Shown one piece after another: positions 44,828 through 59,146 of a DNA stretch of 64,000 nucleotides. The notes under the pieces are model-generated. The model did no database searches and was not told where the DNA came from. It saw only the letters and a list, made by a program, of their open reading frames with translations. The stretch comes from Adiantum capillus-veneris (taxonomy: Eukaryota > Streptophyta > Polypodiopsida > Polypodiales > Pteridaceae): NCBI GenBank assembly GCA_014529385.2, contig CM043967.1, positions 129,639,182 to 129,703,181 on the forward strand, given 5' to 3'. Positions within the stretch are counted from its first letter, which is position 1. The number at the start of each line of letters is the position of its first letter. Position numbers and translations under genes: made by a program.

Positions 44828-45157
44828 ATGGGCGCATCAGTTAACGGCGGCTCCTCTTTTCCCCCACACCGAAGGCTGCGGCGACTGGCGATCCCCAGGA
44901 GAGGCCAGGTGAAGGCCGACATCGCCGCCTCAATCCTGCGCTCCCTCTCCTCGCTCTTCCTCTCGCGCTCCAAGCCCTCAACCCCCGCCGCCCGTCATTC
45001 CTCCTCCCGCAGCTTCTCCAGCCGCTGCGCCTCATTCGGCTCCTCCGCTCCTCTCAGCAGATGCTCTTCCTCTGCTTCTTTCAGCAGTTTCTCCTCCTCC
45101 TCTCCGTCCCTTAGCAGCGCTCCTTCATTAGCTTCTCTCGACTACAAGCGCTGGTAG
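44828..45157 (+). CDS. Small basic Ser-rich plant protein
   Basis: The 109-aa frame is GC-rich, unlike its AT-rich surroundings, and has a TATA box and pyrimidine-rich leader at a sensible distance. The N-terminus contains RRLRRLAIPRRGQVKADIAASILRSL, a basic helix-forming segment of the R-R-G-Q-V-K-x-x-I type found in small uncharacterised plant proteins. The rest is more than 40% Ser with Arg and Phe and probably disordered. No signal peptide or membrane span is evident. I do not know the function. It is the only frame in the window that looks like an ordinary host gene rather than part of a mobile element or cluster. A low-complexity origin remains possible. Confidence 0.5.
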   Translation: MGASVNGGSSFPPHRRLRRLAIPRRGQVKADIAASILRSLSSLFLSRSKPSTPAARHSSSRSFSSRCASFGSSAPLSRCSSSASFSSFSSSSPSLSSAPSLASLDYKRW

Positions 45158-45600
45158 ATCTACGACCCCCGTTTGACTTGAAATGCCGGCGGTAGTGCTG
45201 GATCCGCCGCGCGGTCCGATTCACTTGTATGTACACGAACGGCAGTAGGATAGAGGGCCCACTTATTAGGATTTTTTACTCAATTTCATGTATTGGCTTC
45301 CTTACCACTTTTCTAATGGCAATTTTGTTCCATTCTCTCTCTCTCTCTCTCTCTCTCAACCATCTGTGTGGCAGCCTTTGCATAATGCTAACGCCATGTA
45401 AGAGCTGCATCCCGCTAAGGGCATAGAGGACTTGCAGCGCTTACCTAAAATCCCTAGGTGTGTGGATTCCCCCTGCAGTTCCACTACCCAGTGGAAAAAG
45501 TGCATCACAAGCTTCAATCCCTCCATTCACCAGCTCCTGTAAACCCACCGGCTGGCTCTGTTGGTTTTACAAGTTTCTTATTTTTTCCATGTTTAGTAGG
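45158..45600. other. Probable 3' region of the small gene
   Basis: It contains a CT microsatellite (about 45336-45357) ending in a possible splice acceptor. No further coding sequence was recognised. Confidence 0.25.
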
Positions 45601-45725
45601 CCTTGAACTATAACCTCATGAAGGGATTTTACAAAATGAGTGGATCTACTATGGTTTTGGAGGTTTTTTTTCAAAACCCTGAAAGGACACTTTTATGTCC
45701 TGTTAGGTTACCAACCTAGTGTTAA
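45601..45725 (-). repeat. Truncated end of the TIR transposon family
   Basis: The 125 bp are the reverse complement of the left end of the 39281-40624 element, from the CATGAGSTTATAGTTCAA region to the terminal CTAGTGTTAA. There is no partner end nearby. Confidence 0.75.
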
Positions 45726-45829
45726 ACAAATTCTTTCCAAGAATTAAAAAAAACTAAAGTGTGGATGGTTTTGAAAGTCCTGTCATCGCTCAATACACAC
45801 ACACAATCATCTCTCTGTGTCTCGTCTTT

Positions 45830-45831
<2 letters not shown>

Positions 45832-45891
<60 letters not shown>

Positions 45892-45893
45892 AC
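45832..45893. repeat. Compound CT/CA microsatellite
   Basis: A (CT)n tract is followed directly by a (CA)n tract. Confidence 0.9.
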
Positions 45894-49321
<3,428 letters not shown>

Positions 49322-49347
49322 GTTTTTGCAAGCTGCTACACCTCACA

Positions 49348-50680
49348 TGATGGATCGCAAAGTAGTTGTTCTTGCAATCATCCCGGCGGTCCTTTCATCC
49401 GCGACCAAGCTTCTCAGGCTCATAACAGAAGACGGCTTCTTGATGCGATTGCCGACCAACAATGCTTTGGATAACGACATCTCGAATGAGCACATCCTCC
49501 AAATCATGTTGTTGCTATGGGCATCTGCTTCAATGTGCAAACATACTAACTATGAGACAGGAGACAAAGACCTGGGGCCATCCTGGTATGTGAAACCACG
49601 CTCTACGATACATTGGTGGAATCACTTTGTTTTTTATGCACACGCCGATGATGAGAGATGGAGAGAGATGTTTAGAATTCCTTACATGCTCTTCACATTC
49701 TTGGTTGCTCTTGTGGGAGATGACATGCGACAACAACTCATCCCGCCATAGCTATCTTGCATTCCCAGACGGGTATGGTCAATAGAGAAGAAGGTAGAAA
49801 TGGCTATTTTTTTGTTGGCTTCTTGTAACAGTCAGCACCACATTGCCAACACATTTGGGTGTGGCAGATCCACAGTGTCCAGATTTTTATACCAGTATGT
49901 TTGTGCATTAATCAAGAATGGATACACCAAAATTAGGTGGCCTTCAACTGAGGGTGAGATGCTAGAGAATAAAGAAGCTTTTCGGGCAATGTGCAACCTG
50001 CCTAATTGTTGCGGGGCCATTGATTGCACCCACATACTTATGAACTTGCCTTTAAATGAGGCCAATGAGGCATGGTTTGATCGGAATGGTGACCATAGCA
50101 TGATTGCCCAAGGAGTGGTGGACATAGGATGTGATTCTTGGATGTCAATATCAGGTGGCCTAGATCATGCAATGGTAGGCGTGTGTTGCGCAACAGTCGC
50201 TTGTATAGAATATTGTGTCAAGGGCGAGATTGGCTTGCATGTCTAGTGGTGGATCATATGGGGCTAAGTATTTCAGAATACATTGTGGGAGACGATGGCT
50301 ACGTTCTCTTGCCTTGGTTGATGATTCCCCTCCAAGGTCCGGAGCTAGTGAGTGCCAACCACAGGAGGTTCAACTTCATGCAGTCCTCGACAAGGATCAT
50401 TGTCGAGAGGGCGTTTGGTCGTCTAAAAGAAACGTGGAAGTATCTCGTGGCATTATTTGTAACCCAAACATAAGCACTCTACCCAGTGCAATTCACACAT
50501 ACTGCATTCTCCACAACATTATGATGGACATTGATATTGAAGAGGAAGCAAGACCATTTTCGACGTCAATGACCCTCTGATCGACAATCCTTTCTTGGGA
50601 GACATTTTCGAAGATATTGCAAACACTCTTGAAGGCATAGGGACTCGTCAGGAGCTGATGGAGTATTTGGAGATGTAGGG
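49348..50680 (+). pseudogene. PIF/Harbinger transposase, decayed
   Basis: The N-terminal part has ERWREMFRIPYMLF, followed by TFGCGRSTVSRF, a helix-turn-helix typical of HARBI1-like proteins. The nuclease has GAIDCTH (first Asp), VGDDGYVLLPWLM (second Asp) and IIVERAFGRLKETW (Glu), the DDE_Tnp_4 pattern. A TAG at 49749-49751 interrupts the frame just before the helix-turn-helix. Frameshifts lie near 50130-50138 and 50465. The coding region ends near 50680, about 310 bp before a Copia insertion. The usual partner, a Myb/SANT-like protein, may be the remnant at 57354-57593 on the other side of that Copia. Confidence 0.85.
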
Positions 50681-50992
50681 AATTTGTTAACTATATATTT
50701 ATGAAATTTGTTTCACATTGAAATGTCTTCACATGATGTAAGCTTCTGAGGGATTGATTTTACTGCCCAACATTTAGGGTTGAAAGTACTGACACACTTT
50801 TTTTTTCCTACAGAGCATGTGGCTCACTGTCCTATTTTTCCTTATGAAAAATGTTCTTTCATTCAAGCATATGTGATGTTGTTGTAAAAAAGGGTCTAGT
50901 TGAAGCAATGGCATGCATGAATCAGCCGATGTGGATATGTAGCTTCAGAGAAGGATGTAGGGATTGGAGGTATTTAATGTGGGTATGCATTG

Positions 50993-51208
50993 TGTTAGGT
51001 TTATGCTGGCCATGTCTGGCCGCCCATCTAACTGCTACTAACCCAAGTGTATAGTTATACACACTTGAGCCACTTATTGTATATGTGAATAATAATAATT
51101 GGGGGCTAATAATCTTTTGGCTCTCCCCCTTCCAAACAGCATACCCATTCTCTCTCACTCTGCTCGCTCTCTAGCTCCTGCATCGCACTGCTTGCATCTT
51201 CTCTTTCA
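50993..51208 (+). repeat. 5' LTR of Copia-3 (216 bp)
   Basis: It runs from TGTTAGGT to CTCTTTCA. Confidence 0.93.
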
Positions 51209-51210
51209 AG

Positions 51211-51222
51211 TGGTGTCAAAGC
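51211..51222 (+). other. Primer binding site of Copia-3
   Basis: TGGTGTCAAAGC lies two bases after the LTR and differs at two positions from the standard initiator-Met site TGGTATCAGAGC. Confidence 0.8.
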
Positions 51223-52528
51223 ACAGGGACAGTGCAATGGAGCTTGTGATAGAGAGCTGAGCTATGGAGCTTTCCATTAGAGCTTGGAGCTCTTGTGGCT
51301 ATGAAGGGCTACTATGAAGATAGCAAGAATCAGCAGTTTGCAACAGGACGGCAAGGAGTTGAGGCAGTGTCAAAAATAGGTGAACCTATACTCTATTTTA
51401 CCAAAATTGGCCGCTCTGAAAAAAAGAAGGTACATAGTAACTGGGTCTGCGTCAAAAAGGCCGATTTTCTTATTTCGGCTGCGAAATTTGCGTTTTAAAA
51501 TTTCCTGCAGATCTTCAAGGGTTTTTTACCTCTCATGTTTACTGCAAGTGTAGCTTCACTATGTGAGAGCTATGTGAGCTGAATTTTCAGCCAAGGAGAT
51601 GTATGTATATTGTGGACATCTCGAACATAGTCGAGACGCATAGCAGGTGGGAGTTTGCAGGTGATTTTCCAGAGGTATTTTCAGCTGCGTATACTTGAGA
51701 TATTATAAGAGTTCGGCATCGACACACAGGGCATGAGTTTAGGTTACGGCTTCGACATTGGATTCCGCTACTGTTTCGACATCGACACATACGACTGCAC
51801 TTTGTCATAGACATCCACACACAAGATTTTGTAGTGCGTTTCGACATCGGCATCGACACACAGAGTACAGATTGCAACATTTATGCCAGTTATGGTTCCA
51901 GTGGGAGGGTTTTTATGCACATATGCATATGTTGACACTTGTTACAGTGTGTGAGCTCTTTTCAACAATTTGACTCCCAGCAGGGATATTTTTCTGGCAT
52001 GCATATGCTTTTGGCACGTGTTTGTGCGCAGTGATACATCTGTACGTCTTTGTGGATACTGCCAGTGTACGTCTTTTGTGGAGCCATCTTTTGGCTAGTA
52101 CGGTAGTCCCGGCCATTTCTAAGACTTGGTCCGAAAGATAGCCATTTCTGAGACTTGTTATACGCTTTACTGCATTACCTACATTGTGAGGGTTGATAGC
52201 GTGAGGTTTTCTTTGAGCTGGGGTATTCTCAAATGTGGAGATACCTTTGGTGATACAGGTAGCTGGAGTTACCCTTCGTGACCTCGCCATAGGACATGTA
52301 TAGATTGGTATAGGTGCTTTTGACGCCGAGCTGGCAGTCTATGGTCAGATTGACAGTTGATGCACCTCAGTGGGTTCTATACAGCCTGCTTTTGAGTGAC
52401 ATAGTACTCTTTATTACTTTGTGAGCAATATTTTGGTCTCTTATTGTCTCGTATTTTGGTTGAAATAGTCCCAAATACAAAGGAGACTCTGCCGAATTTT
52501 TCCAAAATATTTTGGTCATTTTGTCACA
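51223..52528 (+). other. Long untranslated leader of Copia-3
   Basis: About 1.3 kb with no supportable gene. It contains repeated GACATCGACACACA-type motifs (about 51715-51865). It ends with GGAGACTCTGCC (about 52482-52493), a motif also found before the Gag start of the other two Copia copies. Confidence 0.6.
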
Positions 52529-53515
52529 ATGTCTATCAGCAAAGATCGTGACATTTATGACATAAAGAAGTTTGACGGCACTAATTTTCAGCTTTGGAAG
52601 AATCAGATGCAAGATGTGCTTGTCCAAGAGAAACAAAAATTGCCTATCATTTATGCGACACGGACTGAAGAGATGAATTTGACTCAGTTTCAGTGGGAGG
52701 AGCTTGATGAGCTATGCAAATCTACTATTAGATTGCACCTCGCTGAGTCAATGTACTTTTCAGTGCTAGAATGTGAATCTTCCTATGCTTTATGGCAAAA
52801 ATTATGCAACACTTATGAAAAGGATATGGCAAGTAATAAGGTTTTCATGATGCGAAAACTGTATAACCTTCGCATGAAGGAGTCAGCCAATGTTGCCAAT
52901 CGTATTGATGACTTTGATTCTCTATTTACCCAGATTCGTGCACCACGGATCAATATTGATGATGAGATGAAAGCAATCTTCTTGCTTTGTTCGTTGCCAC
53001 CCTCATGGGATATCTTTTGCACAGCTGTCAGTAACTCTGCTCCTAATGGTACGCTAGTGTACATTGATGTCACTAGTTCTCTTTTGTCAGAGGAAATGCA
53101 CCGCAAGGCTATGGGTAGCTCGCAACATGGCGCAGCTTATTATGTGCAAAAGGATGGAAAACAGCATAAAAGTTGTTCTTGGAATCGTGAATCCAAGAAA
53201 GAGGGCAATAGAGATGCTTCAAAGGGTAGATCAAAGTCTCCTGGTCGTCGCAATGTTCAATGCCATTATTGTGATAAGTTTGGTCACATAAAGAAGGATT
53301 GTTATGCTTGGAAGCATGACAAAGGTAAAGTCAAAGGCAAAGACAAAGACAATGAGGATAAAGAGGATAAACCAAAGAGTTCGGTTAAGATTGAAGAACT
53401 GAACATAGTGCAAGATGATTGTGATGCACAAGACATCAATATGTTGACTGAAAATAATGATGTATTTTATGATGCACAAGAAACTCTATCTTTGCAGAGT
53501 TTTATGCCAGCATAG
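52529..53515 (+). CDS. Copia-3 Gag, intact frame
   Basis: This is a 328-aa open frame. The N-terminus has the Copia Gag signature KKFDGTNFQLWKNQM, followed by the UBN2-type capsid region (LCNTYEKDMASNKV, then LCSLPPSWD). The nucleocapsid zinc knuckle CHYCDKFGHIKKDC lies at about 53262-53303, followed by a Lys/Asp/Glu-rich tail. It ends at TAG 53513-53515, after which the pol frame continues within a few codons. This is the only complete Gag among the Copia elements of the window. Confidence 0.85.
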   Translation: MSISKDRDIYDIKKFDGTNFQLWKNQMQDVLVQEKQKLPIIYATRTEEMNLTQFQWEELDELCKSTIRLHLAESMYFSVLECESSYALWQKLCNTYEKDMASNKVFMMRKLYNLRMKESANVANRIDDFDSLFTQIRAPRINIDDEMKAIFLLCSLPPSWDIFCTAVSNSAPNGTLVYIDVTSSLLSEEMHRKAMGSSQHGAAYYVQKDGKQHKSCSWNRESKKEGNRDASKGRSKSPGRRNVQCHYCDKFGHIKKDCYAWKHDKGKVKGKDKDNEDKEDKPKSSVKIEELNIVQDDCDAQDINMLTENNDVFYDAQETLSLQSFMPA

Positions 53516-56500
53516 CTACTTGTTAGTGGTGAAGTGTCCCATACATGGATTGATCTTGATTCGAGCGCTTCGTTGCATGTCACACCTCATAGGCATTGGT
53601 TTACTACATATGAGGAAACCATTGGCACTGTTACGCTAGGTGACAGCTACTCTTGTGACATTGTGGGCATAGGTGATATTGCTATGGTTATGGCAAATGG
53701 AGTGAGGTTTACCATACATAATGTACGTCATGTTCCAGCTTTGACACAAAATTTGATTTCAGTTGGACGTCTTGATGACTTGGGTTACAAAGTCACTTTT
53801 CATCAACAGTCTTAGCGTATTGCGAAAGGTCATCTATTTTAGCCCATGGTTCTAAAGTTGGTACACTTTATCCTCTTTATGTATCTGACAAGAACAGTGT
53901 TCTTTCTGTAACCGAGCTGCCAACTGTTGCTTTGTGGCATAGCCGGTTAGGTCATATGTCAAAGAAGGGACTGGAAACTCTTTCTCGTTTGGGCTACTTA
54001 CCGTCTTTATCATTTTTTATTTTCCCTTTTGTGACACTGTCAATATGGTAAGCAAACACGAGCACATCGTACACAGTCTTTTGACAAAGAAAGAAAGCCC
54101 TTAGAGCTTGTGCATAGTGATTTATGTGGGCCTATGCCTTCTAAATCCCATGGCGGTGCGTCTTTTTATGTTACACTCATTGACGATGCAACACGACATG
54201 TTTGGGTTTATGCCATGAAGTCTAAAGATAAGACTTTTTCTTGTTTCAAAAAGTTCTTATCTAGTGTGGAAACTCAGTCTGAACATAATTTGAAAGCTTT
54301 ACGCTCAGACAATGGTGGACAATATGTCTCCAAAGAGTTTGCAAACTTCTGTTCAAGTAGGGGAATTAGGCGCGAGCCTTATACCCCTGCAGAAAATGGT
54401 GTTGCTGAATGAATGAATAGGACCATCCAAGAGAGGATTATGTCTATGCTATCACAGGCTAATTTACCGCAAGCGTTTTGGGTTGAAGCATTATACACTG
54501 TTGTGTATTTGATCAATAGATCACCACATGCTTCATTACAGTTTCGTGTACCTTTGGAGTTATGGTCAGGACATAAGGTGTCTTATGAAAAACTTTGTAC
54601 ATTTGGCTGCGAAGCTTATGCACATGTACCCAAGGAGTTGCCTGCTAAGCTTGACCCTAAGTCCAGGAAATGCATCTTTATTGGCTATGGTGTAGATGGT
54701 CAATTTGGCTATCGTTTATGGGATCCGAAAAGTTGATCAGTAATCCATAGCAGTGATGTTGTCTTCAATGAGACCAAGATGCATAGGCAGCCAACGAAAG
54801 AGGTTGAATTCCGGAAAGTGATGTTTTCCGATGTATCACCTCCTACACAGATAGCTCCAGAGCCAATTACTACACAAGCTAGTACAAGCTCTGATCAGCC
54901 GAGGAGATCTCAAAGAGTCTCACATCCACCAGAACGGTTTGTTCCAGGCGTGGACTTTGTGTTGCTGACAGAGAATGGTGAGCCTTCTTGTTACAAAGAG
55001 GCTATGCTAACCAATGATAAGGTTCAGTGGGAACATGCTATGAAGAGGGAGCTATCCAGTATTGCAAAGAACAAAACATGGGAACTTGTTCCATTGCCAA
55101 AATGTAGGAAATCTTTGCCTTGTAAATGGGTTTACAAGAAGAAGATTGCATCCAATGCTGAGAATTACAAAGCTCGTTTAGTGGCCAAAGGTTTCAAGCA
55201 AGAATATGGTGTAGATTTCCAGGAAATTTTTCTCCAGTGGTCAAGATGACGACACTAAGAATGTTGCTTGCTTTGGTTTCCATTGAAGATATGGAGCTTG
55301 ATCAAATGGATGTTACTACCGCTTTCTTACATGGTGATCTTGAGGAAGAGATTTATATATAGCAACCTGAAGGGTTTGTGCAAAAGGGCAAGGAACATTT
55401 GGTCTGTAAGCTTCTAAAAAGTCTTTATGGCTTGAACCAATCATCCAGACAATGGTATCACAAGTTTGATACATTCATGCGTTCCCTTGACTATAAATGC
55501 AGTAATGAGGATCCATGTCTTTATGTGAAAAGACAACCCAATGGACAGCTTATTATGCTTATACTTTATGTCGATGACATGCTCATTGCTGGTCATTCCA
55601 AGAAAGACATTGCTGACTTGAAAACCAAGCTGAAGAGTAAATTTGACATGAAAGATTTGGGTGAAGCCAATCACATTTTGGGTATGCGCATTACTCGTGA
55701 CGGTAAGAAGAGGTTGTTATACCTTTCTCAGAAGAAGTATGTGCACAAGGTTCTTGATCGTTTCAACATGCAGAAGGGGAAGGCATTGAGTACCCCATTG
55801 CCTGCATATTTGAAACTTAGCAAGAACGATTGTCCCAAATCTGTTGAGGAAAATCTGAGATCGCTAAAATTCCTTATGCTTCAGCTTGTGGTAGTCTTAT
55901 GTATGCCATGGTGGCTACGAGACCTGACATTTCACATGCAGTGGGAGTTGTCAGCAGATTTATGTCTAACCCTGGTAAAAAGCATTGGGATGTTGTCAAG
56001 TCGATTCTCAGATACTTGAGTGGCACAGCAGATAGACAGTTATGCTATGGTGGTGGAGAGTTATCCATTAAGAGATATGTAGACAGTGATTATGCAGGCT
56101 GTGTTGACAATCGTAAATCCACAACAGGTTGGACTTACACATTTGCTCGTTCTGCTATTTCTTGGAGATCAGTACTTCAAGACTGTACATCCATTTCCAG
56201 TACAGAGGCAGAGTATGTTGCATTGAGTGAAGCATGCAAATAAGCTATTTGGCTTGCTCGCCTAGTGAAGGATCTTGGACTAGAGCAGTGTTTACCAATT
56301 CTTCATTTTGACAGCCAAAGTGCTATTGCCTTGGCTAAGAATCCAGTGTTTCATCCCAGAAAGAAACACATTGATGTGTGTTATCACTTCAGTCAGGAAT
56401 GCTTGGCAAACAAGAGCATTTTCTTTTGGCCTCCCACATTGGCCATCAAGTGGGAGATTGTTAGGTTTAGGTTGGCCATGTCCAGCCGCCCATCTAACTG
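53516..56500 (+). pseudogene. Copia-3 pol: protease, integrase, RT, RNase H, with several breaks
   Basis: The protease motif reads DSSAS rather than the catalytic DSGAS. A stop follows at about 53813 and the pre-integrase segment (LWHSRLGHMSKKG) is frameshifted. Integrase keeps HSDLCG, RSDNGGQY and the NGVAE Glu, but has a TGA at 54410-54412 directly after the Glu. Another stop lies near 54734. Reverse transcriptase begins in 54779-55249, shifts frame near 55225, has a TAG near 55361, and keeps YVDDM (about 55567-55581). A shift near 55860 precedes RNase H (YVDSDYAG, SSTEAEYVALSEA), which has a TAA at 56241-56243. The polypurine tract AAGTGGGAGAT lies at 56448-56458. Confidence 0.88.
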
Positions 56501-56674
56501 CTACTAACCCAAGTGTATAGTTATACACACTTAAGCCACTTATTATATATGTGCATAATAATAATTGGGGGCTAATAATCTTTTGGCTCTTCCCCTTCAA
56601 AACAGCGTACTCGTTCTCTCTCACTCTACTCGCTCTCTGGCTCCTGCATCGCACTGCTTGCATCTTCTCTTTCA
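56459..56674 (+). repeat. 3' LTR of Copia-3 (216 bp)
   Basis: It runs from TGTTAGGT to CTCTTTCA and is followed by the CATTG duplication. Confidence 0.93.
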
Positions 56675-57353
56675 CATTGGAGGTCAGTTGATCCATTAAT
56701 TAATCTATTTGTCAGTGAGTTGAACATAAGTTTGCTATTTGATTTCTCCTGCAGCTCTAATAACAATAGCATCTTGTTGAGTCGATTGTTTTGGAGTCCT
56801 CGAAGAATTCTTTAGACGTCAAGTGTACTATACTGTATAACACAAGAGTCTACAGTTGTCCTCAAGCAACATTGGTAGAGTGCAGCAAGAATATTTTCAA
56901 TAATTCTAGTTCTAATTTTGATCACCAGGTAGATTTGAATGGCTTCTGTTGCGGGTGGCTCACAGGTTATACCATTGGTACAGGCTGCTCTAGTATCTTG
57001 TTGTGTGTGTATATAGCAATGCCCAGCCTGTTGAAGGCAATACAGTTTTCCATTTTGAAGCGGGCATTATACTCAAAAGTGACATATGCAGTAAACTAAA
57101 ATAACGGGCATCTACTAGTAGATCCAATCACTCCACTCGCGAAAGACATAGTGATGGAAGGAATGGTTACAGGATTATAATTAAAAATGAAAGTAGATAT
57201 TCTATATCCACTACCAAAGGAAACTAACAGTTCATCTAGAAATGCCTTTACAACATAGCCACTCTGCCTTTGCATATGGGCGACATACAATCAAAACTGA
57301 AATAAAACGCATGTGGGCTGCTGCATCAAATCGTCCCAATTAGAGAAATTCTA

Positions 57354-57593
57354 CTACTTCTTAATACTGTCAGCAATCTCCTTAAGGGACTCTGACAAGC
57401 TTCTTATCCCAGCAGCAAACTGGAATCCCATCTCGACTTTCTGGCTCTCTATCCTCACCATGTCCCTGCTGCATTCAACGGCCTCCTTGTTGAGTCGCAA
57501 TACCTCTTGGTGACGGCTGGCCCTCGAGTCTTCTACGGCCCCCAATGCCGCTGCAATGTCCTTCATTGCCTCCTTCAAGCCCACATCGTACAT
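57354..57593 (-). pseudogene. C-terminal part of a Harbinger-associated Myb-like protein
   Basis: The 79-aa segment is a charged helical C-terminus (GLKEAMKDIAAALG, then SRDMVRIESQKVEMGFQF), similar in style to the tails of Myb/SANT/MADF proteins that accompany PIF/Harbinger transposases. The DNA-binding N-terminus is missing: upstream, a stop-rich stretch of about 70 bp leads into a family X LTR at 57665. It lies opposite in strand to the transposase at 49348, as is common for the two genes of these elements. I infer that both belong to one element, later split by Copia-3. Recognition is weak. Confidence 0.4.
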
Positions 57594-57664
57594 GTGTGTT
57601 CACTTGCACGTCTTTTTCTACACATCGGAGTTATCAAGAGTCTGCTTGTATGCTTTGTCGTACG

Positions 57665-58289
<625 letters not shown>

Positions 58290-58853
58290 TGTCCCCCTTC
58301 GTGATGTAGACTCCATCATCGGAAGCTATTGAGATGAAGTACGTTCGTTGAGGTGGAAGAGCATCCGATATTGAATGTCCTTAGCCTTCTCCAATCACTG
58401 TAAAATCAACCAAAATTGGCACAGTAATTGCATTCTCATATACAATTAAAAAGCATATGTATTTGTAAGCAGACAAATTGATTGGCAGCACAATATTAAA
58501 CAATTTATCAGAAATAAACATTAAATTATAATATAATCAAACGCATAAACGGTTGTAAAGGTCAAAAACAAGTCCGGGGTTGCCAATTTAACGGTCAAAA
58601 GGCACTAGAGGTCAACTATTAGCTTCTCAATTTTCTCTGGTCAATTAAGTTGTTTAGCCAAGTATTTCATGTTCAAGGGTTGACTAGAGGCTATACCTAG
58701 ACGACCTTGTAGTTAAGCTACGATAAAAGAAATTTCTCATGAAATCATCACCTGACTTATTTCCTTTTCTTTGACCCCCCAAAGTCTTTTCACATCGATT
58801 CAATTTTGATGTGTGTGCTTATTTTGCATGCCTTGGGTTTTTTGGTTTTCATG
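58290..58853 (-). mobile_element. 3' internal end of a family X gypsy
   Basis: It is the reverse complement of 30640-31227, including the polypurine tract next to the LTR. It is noncoding and is cut off at 58854 where the LTR of Copia-2 begins, so Copia-2 probably inserted into it. Confidence 0.65.
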
Positions 58854-58854
58854 G

Positions 58855-59046
58855 TGAAGGAGTACGAGCGAAAGTGCGACGCGAGAGAGAGTGCGGGAAG
58901 AAGAGCACGACGATATGGTGAACTCGCTCTACTGTAATGTGTAGAGCATAGTGAGTTCTTATTAGGTTTAAACAAAAGAATATGTGTACATACCTGGCGG
59001 CCCGCCCACTTACCTGGGTGACTACATTGGGCTTTATACCCCAACA
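58855..59046 (-). repeat. 3' LTR of Copia-2 (192 bp)
   Basis: It matches the LTR at 6985-7178. The purine tract on the minus strand (AAGTGGGAGGT, 59047-59057) lies directly upstream on the coding strand, as expected for a 3' LTR. Confidence 0.9.
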
Positions 59047-59146
59047 ACCTCCCACTTAAAGTCCAATGTGGTACTTTAAGTGTGAGAGAAGCTACTATAC
59101 AAGCTAATATACAAGAGATGTAGAGAAGTGATGTACTACCCTACAC

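Larger units (their letters stand above)
50993..56674 (+). mobile_element. Ty1/copia retrotransposon, full length (Copia-3)
   Basis: The 5.7-kb element has two 216-bp LTRs and perfect 5-bp target duplications, CATTG, at 50988-50992 and 56675-56679. The LTRs differ at about 14 sites by my count, mostly transitions, so the insertion is not recent. A primer site, leader, Gag, protease, integrase, reverse transcriptase, RNase H and polypurine tract are present in order. Pol contains several stops and frameshifts. It separates the Harbinger transposase from its likely Myb partner. Confidence 0.95.
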
